Part shown: positions 21,475 through 30,400 of the stretch, one piece after another
Layout of the letters: every line of letters begins with the position of its first letter
Position numbering within the stretch: position 1 is the stretch's first letter
Source: Paramacrobiotus metropolitanus
Taxonomy: Eukaryota > Tardigrada > Eutardigrada > Parachela > Macrobiotidae
Reading direction: 5' to 3'
NCBI RefSeq assembly: GCF_019649055.1
Contig: NW_026570250.1
Coordinates: 496,001 to 560,000 of the forward strand
DNA length: 64,000 nt
Notes under the pieces: model-generated
What the model was told of the DNA's origin: nothing
The model's database searches: none
What the model saw: the letters and a program-made list of their open reading frames with translations, nothing else
Translations under genes and position numbers: made by a program

Positions 21475-24400
21475 CTACTTCGCATGCTTCTTCATGTATT
21501 CTGATTTCCAGTTCTTTGCTTTTTCGAATCCATTTGTACAATTCCTAAAATCTGCAATATGGCGAAATTAATGCAGCACAAGAAAAGTGCCATTTGGCAT
21601 ATCTAATAAGACTTTGTCCGGGTGGCAAAACACAAATTATTCTCTGACCAACGACAGACTACAGTGCTGTAATTTTTTACAGCAGTGCAAGAATACTTTA
21701 TTTCTTATATCTTATGCAATTTGTATTATGCAATTTGTATAAGTATTAACTGGTGTCATTATTTAAAATTAGTGTCAGGCGTTATATACGGCTTTATACA
21801 GTAGCTGCAGTTGTATTGTATGTGTCCGCATTCCGCAATATTTCCTGACTGGCTTACCCTTTATAGCTTGATCGATTTCTTCATATGTATTCATCACAAA
21901 TGGGCCTGCAAAAGGAAAAAACATAACTTATAGTGCAGCAATAATCATATTGCACATAATCATATTGCAGCAATCATAACTTTCGTATTCTTGGGAAATA
22001 AAATTATATCTGTAGTATTTAGCGAATGGAACTATGCATGGAACGTTTATGTTTATCTATATGTCCGTTTCCGAAGGATGTACCGTGACGTGCTACCGGC
22101 TCATGCAGAGGTTGGCCTGCAATCAACACGCAGCGGACTTCTTCTGGACTGTTATTAGCCAGTCGAACGCAATCACCATCTGGCTTGTAAACGATGCAAG
22201 AATGCTCCACAGTTTCCTGTTGCTTGTCTTCAGGACCTGCATAATAGCGGGCAAAGTTAGCTGATCTGCTTACCATTAGTGAAGTTATTTACAAGATCAG
22301 CGATTGCTGGCGAAATGCGATGCTGAACACAAACAACAGAAGCGCAGAAGCAATTTTTTAACCAACCGACTGTCAGCTTTCCGAACACAGTATAGGAGAA
22401 AACGTTCCACTTCTCAGGAAATGGTTGTAGTACTCTCGAACCGGGAGCCAGTGTAAGATATAAATAATTTGTGGGGGTACGAGTACGAACAGGCGACTGC
22501 AAAGATAACAAATCCTTAATCGCAAAGAGTCATAAGTATTAAACATACACTAGTTAGCGTGAAACCGATTCCAGTAATTCAGAGAAATTCAGAAAGAAAC
22601 GCAATTATTACCTACCTACCTTCTGGCCATCGTATTCCCCTGCTACAATAACTGCAGTTACACCATCCTTGGAGACAACCGGAATATCTTTGCACTTAAG
22701 GTCTTGGTAAGCAGGCTGAACTAATTTTTCATTTTGCGGTAAATTAACCCACAACTGCAGGCCCTCGCCCCCGTTGCCATAAGGCGTTTCGGAATGCAGG
22801 ACACCTCGACCAGCGGTCATCCACTAGTTAAATTAAGACCATGTGAAACCCAGTGTTCGAAAATCACTTGTTTACTAACCACAAAATAGTTCTTTTAATC
22901 AACACTTTCCTAAAATGTGCGTACAGACTCTATAACAAAACTAAAACTTAAATAACCATAAAGTAATCATTCTGCTTCGTCTGTTTAAATTCGGCCTACC
23001 TGTAAGTCTCCAGTGCCTAATATCTTTTTGTTTCCGGCAAAGTCCTCGTGTTTAAAGGAACCATTCAGTATATATGTCACCTGCATTCAGCATATGCTTC
23101 ATCTGTGACCCGAGAATGAAACCACTTAAATGTGTTCGTAAAGTAATAACTGTTTCTAGTACTAACAGATCGCATCCTTTATATCTGTAACAGTACTATA
23201 TATGTACTGTCGTGAATGAAAGACCTATCCAGTATTAGTGGGGTACAATCCTCACTGTCCGACCACGACACAATCGGAATAGAGCAACTCTTATCTCAAA
23301 CTGGTAGGAAAGTAGAAGATGGTAGAAGAAGAAGAAGATCTGGAACAAGTCAGGAACTGCTGGAACTCAGGAATCCCTGCTGCAACACAAAACACAAAGA
23401 TACGAGTAATACTCACCTGACTCCTCGCTAGATGTTAGCAGAAGCGGTAGAAGCAATGTCCATCAACCTGGCGCTACAGGGCATGAAGATCGAAGGGACC
23501 GAAGGGTCAAGGCAAACAAGTGGGATCAAGTGGGTAACCTATTACGTCACGAGACTATCCGAAGATGATAATGCACGTCGACGAGATAGAGGAATGACCC
23601 CTGACGATAAGTGAAAGGTCACTCAGAGGTCAGTTTGAACAGCCTCACTTGGAAAGAGAAGACCAGAGCAAAAGCCTGAAGTTAATCAGATCGAGTAACA
23701 AGACTCTACTTTTGTTGGGATTACAACTCTTGACATTTCTGTGGGCGACGAGCGCCTTATATAGCCCTGGGCACCGCAAGTGCTGGCTCTTCGTACGCGC
23801 AGGTACGGATCTGAGAACAATAGGGATTTAGAAACTAGCCAATGAACTACGATTACACACACGTGGACCAATCTAACCGCCGCATCATTACACGTGGACT
23901 AATAAGAGCAAGAGGTCAGCTCGTACAGAAGAACAAAAGGTTTAGCTACGTCAGTGACTCGCGGTCACGTCGAAATGGCAAGTCGCGGTCAAAGTTCTCT
24001 GCTGGAGATTTCTGAGAAGTCGAAACTGAGACTCGGGGTCATGACTCGCGTAGAAGCTGTAGTAAAGCCTAAGCCGTATCGTCAAGGGTAGAAGTAGTAG
24101 TAGTACCGATGTGTACTAAGGGACGCCAGTACACGTCACCCCGCAAACGAGATTTCTCTGCATCGTAGTGGAACAAAAAGTGGAACATCGTGGAACGACG
24201 TGGAACGAAGAGGAAGGAACATAGGGACATAGGAAAAAGTATCAGCTCCATCCGCAATCAGAGTGCGACGCTCCATCCAGCACTATGAGTGCAACTTCCA
24301 CGTGTCCTCCGGTGCCATAGAAAATGTGAAACGCTGATCCATAAGTAATAGTGCGAGATCCTTGAGCGTTAACTGACAGTCCGGAGTCCACGGGAATGGA

Positions 24401-27400
24401 TGGCGGAGAGCGAGAACGTTCCAAGTTGCAAAGAAAAACATACAATGCGCAATACATACACAAACATTAAAAACACATTTTGTCATCAAAATCAATACTT
24501 CTACACTTTTCAAAAATAACTTTCACTGACTCATTCAGTTTTCCGAATTACTTAAACTACGATTTTTACAGATTACACGAAAAGATGCTCGTATTATCAC
24601 ATTACTGTTAAACTGACTGCGATGAGCCACTACACTACGATTTTTGGATTTTCACAGTATATAAGCCTGAAACACTGAACAACGAAATTAAAACGAAAAC
24701 TCAACTTTTCATAACTTTGAACATACCGCAAGTTAACAGACTTCGTCTTCATCATCGTCATCAACTTCTTCTGAATGTAACAAACTAGCCACATACGCGC
24801 GACCGGTTTGACAGAGTTCACAATCATCCTCAAACTCCTTTATGTCTTCTTTCATATCTGGCCAGTAGAATTTTTGCACATCAGTGAAGTACTTAAATGT
24901 GAATAAATCCGCGTCGTTTTTATCATGCACACAACGTTCATGGGCTAACTTCAGTAGAATTTGTCGGCACTGGTAAGGAATGAAAATGCGATTCTCACTT
25001 CCATCAGGCGGCTTATGATACAACACGTCAGATTCAGAGGTAGTCATGCAACTGATTTCAGCACGCACAAACTCTGTAGAAGTACTCGCGTCTTTCGGAT
25101 TCTTGTACAACCTTAACCATTTCTGCGTGTCAGAACACTGAGACTGCTGAACTCCCCAAAACTCAGGACTTTCCATTTCATCATACGACGGAGGCCAAAA
25201 AGTTTCGTCTTCGTTGTTCAAACGCGGCCTCGTCCAACCAGGTTTACCAACGTTTCGCGACACATCTTTCTTACGAGCTTCCTTCTTACAAGCAATTTCC
25301 TCACAAATCCTCTGGTGGTGTTCTTCACGGAATATGGCAAAGCCCTCATTGATTTTTTCAGTACTGAGGCTATTATCCTCACTGACACCCTCAATACACT
25401 GTACTGTACTTTCCACACTATCGTAGTGGACTGGCTCACCCCCGCAAACTTGCTGTTCTTCCGCATCCGAAACATTGCTTGCCGGTTCTTTTTCGGTGTT
25501 TCCTAATCTTTCAAGGTGTGCTCGCATTTCGATCGAAAACTGATCCATAGACCGTAAGCTTGCAACATACCGTATATCTTTCAACAGGTGTTCTTCAATA
25601 GTTTCCAACCTTTTCAGTTTCTCACGAATTTCTACTTCTAACTGAACTAACGTACTGAAATTAACCGACATACCGTTCGAAACATTTTGCGGTGCAAATG
25701 CGTTATTTACACCCCCGCAAACTTGACTACTACCGACACTCTCACTTACACTTTCCGTTTGTACCTCCATGTGCATCATCGTCGCCGATTGGGAATACCC
25801 CCGCAAACTTGACTCAGAACCGGGTTCCATTACTGATTGACTTACCGTATGAGTACATACTTCTGCTGGCACAACGTTCTCCATCTGCTTAGCTGGCCAC
25901 TGTTTAACTGCAGAGCGAAGTTGCATAGCGAAAACTTCAGGCGCGTCTTGTGCCAATGCACAATGTACCATTTTGTACGGTACCAATTCCGCTTCTTCAC
26001 AAATTCCTATACGTTCCGTGCGCATGAGCGCTGGCAAGGAAGGACCAATTCTCGCACGTGGATGTAAAAACGGGTCAAACTTATGTGCACGAATGATGTC
26101 AGACATTTTATGCGTAGTACGATAAAACATGTTCGTTCTTACCGTAGGATCTCTGCGCGAAGGACGCAACGACATAGTGTTAAAATCAAAAATTAGCGAT
26201 TTAGTAGTCAAAAAGTCCATACCGAGAACAATGTGGTCTCGATTAAGGGCGGGACTGACTAAGCAAGCGTGTTCATAACCATTACCGAAAAGTGAAATGT
26301 TGAGAAGCGCACAAAGTGGATCGACCACTTGCGAGCCATACGCGCCTTCCACTAGTAAACCTTTCATGTGATCAGGGCATTGGAAAATGTATAAATCCAT
26401 TTCCTTTGCAAGTTTGTAAGGAATGACAGAGATACTGGAACCAGTATCAATCATTACTTTAACTTTCTTACCAAGGATAGTTAACGTTGTGTACAGTGCT
26501 TGGGCATCCAGAGTGGGCAAAAGGCACACATCATTCGTTACAGGATATTCACTAATGTCAACTACTGTACTCGTACTCATTGCATAATTTTCAAGATATG
26601 GCTTAAACTCAAGCAAATTTACCTGCGGCAGGTTACTATAGCGAGCTAACATTTCTTGGGATGGTTCATACAAACGTGGGAACGCCAACGGTTGTTGACA
26701 CGCTAATACTGAGTGCAAATTATGACACTTATAGCAAATTTCTCTGCCATTCGGTAATCGCCATTTATCTCTCTGAATCTGATTTTCATTAAACTGCGCG
26801 CTATTCTGCTGACCACTCTGATTATTGCCGTTAAATCGCTGTTGGTTATTAAAACCACCGTTATTACCGAAATTTCCATTACGATTAAAGTTATTACCGC
26901 GGTTAAAATTTTGACCATTATAACCGTTATTATTCGAAAAATTTCCATTATTACCAAAATTACCGTTCGGGTTGCCGTTACCATTTTGTGGGATGCCGAC
27001 ATTCACATTAACCGGTACCGGCGCTGGCGGTACACCTGCTAAAATCTGAGGCTGCTGATCGTAGTACATGGGCACACCGTGCTGCACGGGTTGCACATTA
27101 TTCCAGTTTCCATTATTATTATAAGACTTTTGAAAGTTTGACCGATTGTTATTGTTAAAATTTCCGCGATTATTCGAATTTCGAAATTCAAAACTTTTCT
27201 GTGAAATAGAACTGGCACTGTTACTACCAAGAGACGCCTGCATTTTTTCAAGTTTCTGCAACCGCTCAACCATATCCTCAACTGTCTTAATGTCTGCGGG
27301 TACAGCTGGGTGTACCAGCTTTCTCGATTCGATCTCAATCCATCCAAAAGCACACCTACGCGCTCCTCCTCGGGTAATTTCAATTCTTCAAACCAGCGAC

Positions 27401-30400
27401 AAAAACTATCTGTATAAGTATCTACCGTATCTTCATCACGAAAGATACGAGAATTCATTTCACGACGCATTTCTGCTGTAGTTACAGCCACATTAAAATG
27501 TTTCAATAATTTTGGGCGGAAAAAATCTGCCCATCGTTCGTTCGGATTTTCATCGAAAAGTTTTTTAAACCATACTGCAGCATTACTGCGAAGTGACGCT
27601 GCCACTGCTCTACAAGTTTTCTCATCATCCCAGTTATTAGACAAAATGCACATGTCAACGCTTGTGAGCCAATTATCAATAGAACCAGACTTTTTCGTGC
27701 CTTCATACGGCTGCAAGCGCATAAAATTCTCGGTTCTGCTGACATTCTTATTATTAGTTTGGATTACCTGCGCCATTAACTTAATAACTCCCATTAACTC
27801 AGGGTCTCTTGCTGGAGCATTAACATACTGCGGTGGTACGTTACCATGCGCCGGGACTTCTTCCTCTTCTTCGTAATACTCATACTGATTAGCACCATCG
27901 TGCTGGGCGAAATTATTATTAACGGGGATAAAAGGTTGATTATCGTAATAGTTATTTACACGATTACTCACGTTTGCATCACTGCCTAATACACGTGGTT
28001 CTGGCCTAACTGCCTGAGACTCGTTGTTCTGATTTGGCGGTGCAACAGGGACAAACTGCCTAGCTGGAGGTGCAATACCCCCGCAAACTTGAGAAGGACC
28101 AGAGGGAGCAACATTACCCCCGCAAACTTGAGTACTTCCAATACTACCGTTAAGCGGAATCTGCCCTGAACGTAAACCAACTGCAGTACCATTACCTGTA
28201 CGCATACTACTATTCGGTTGATTATCGTAGTACGATGGCATCGAACCCGTTACATTCGGTGCTGTTAATGGAACTTCCGATACAAACAACTTTTCTGCAC
28301 AGGTACTGTGCTCCTGATTTAAAACTGAAGAATACTGCTGTCGCGAATCATAAACTGAAGATTTCGAAAATACCGCGCTACCTGCTTTCTCCTTACTGAC
28401 AGAAATACCCTGACCACTCGACTGACTTAATTTTAACTGCTTTTTTAAATCTTCAATTTCGTTCTGCATATCGCGCATCTTAACTTTGTAATCGTTAATG
28501 CACTTACCCCGCTCCAAGCATTCAATACGCCATTTCTTACTTTCTTCACGTGCGATATTCAGGTCAATTTCAGCCTGGTCGAATTGCCTTTTGGCATCCT
28601 TCAATTCCGCATCGAGTTCTTCATTAGCCAAAATTATCTTGGCATGATCTGCCATATCGAGCTCAAGTTCTTCGTTCCGTTCTTCCAGAATTGCGAACTT
28701 GTCTGATAACGACTTTAATTTTTCACTTACCGTATTATTGTCAGTCTGCACAAGCGTTAAATTCCGCTTTGCAGTTTCCAAATCTGCCTGCATCTTATCT
28801 CTGTTATTATTTTCCCTACTTAACACTTCATTTAACCGCTCAATTTCATCACGCGAATTGATTTGCTGTACACACAAGGCGATATAACCTTTAGTACAAC
28901 GAATCAAAGTACCAAATGACTCTCTCATGACGACTCTCACTTCGTGATCTGACTGAGAAGCTTGAAGCCTTTCAGTGACTTCCTTCACTTCTTCGACGAA
29001 CTCAAACCGCAATGGTTCGAAATCTTTTTCGTGAACGAACTGTCTTAAAGCAGACTGCATTGGGTGCCATGATTCCCTAATCCTACCATCTACAGGTAAA
29101 TCTTCATCCAGTAACGAGTGATTACCGAAATTGAATGCCGTTTCGTTTACTTCCATAGTTAAATCTGACAACGGCGATTCATTACGCCTAGTCACGTTGT
29201 TAAAATCAAAAATGTTACCAAAACCAGTGGGTTCAGAGCCACTGTTCGGTATACTCGTATCATGAGCCACTGCACTACGATCGAGCGACTTTTGCGCTGA
29301 CACTACATTTTCACTGCCCAAAGCGATTTGGCTTGGACCCGCGTTTTGCCCTACATTCTGCCTGACTTCGGAATTATCGGTTCCTACAAGCAAATTTACT
29401 GCCTCACTACGATTCCCTACCGCTGGCTAACCAGATACTGACGACACATCCTGAGGGGTCATGGCTGTTTTTTCCACATCACTAGCAAAATTGACTAATG
29501 GGGAATTATTATTACTCACAGAATTTTCACCAATTACCGGGACATTACTAGAATGTTCTTCTGACGTAACGGCTGCATTCCGCGAACGCGTTGATTTAAT
29601 TGAACTGACTTCTTTCTTAGCCCTGACTTCCTCCTGATATGCGTCAATATTCTTAATCGCCCATTCCCTCGCTTTCTTGAAATCGTCATCTGACATGTCA
29701 ATATACTCAGCTGGTATCGACCTTTCTTTCTCGAACCATGTCCCATAGTAACTGGGAGCTCTGAGCAACGTCGTGTTTTTGTCTTGCCAATCAACCCATT
29801 GTTGACTGCAATACGCGCTTTTTACATCCGGAGGTTCTAAACCTACTGCCCTGTACATAAGACCCAACGGGATACGAGTAGAGAATTTATATCTCTCATC
29901 GAAATCCCCTTCGTTTGCTTTATATTTCAACCTGCCTGACTCAACTTTCCTGACTGGCCAAAAGCCGTCACGTTTTACTGTACGATCGGTAAAATCCGAC
30001 ATTTTGCTGAATTTCAGTGCAACCGCGGCAAAACCGTACCACTCAGGTGGATTAAGTTAAGCGAAAGTTGTACTGTACCCACTGGTTGTAAACAACCAGC
30101 TCGTATTTCCCTACAATTACTGACTGACAAACGTATGCAAGACGCAATGCTTGCCGATTCTGTTTCGAAAAATTACACGAAAGCAAGACGCAATGCTTGC
30201 CGCTTCTGTTTTGAAAAATTTCCCTACCGACGGGTACAAAAGACAGGTCCGACAACTGCGGATGCTGCTTTTACTCCGAATACTGCACTACAAAGTGACT
30301 AATCCGGTATGCGGACGTTGTCGCTTGTGTACGAGTACAAAATATCTGATCGCAGGTGCTTTTGCCCGTTGATACAGATACTGTACCAAACTGCTGAATT

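Noticed and set aside
23216-23831. Small ORFs at the left LTR that recur at 31276-31891.
   Set aside because: Duplication is due to the two LTRs; no domains, no reason to think they are translated.
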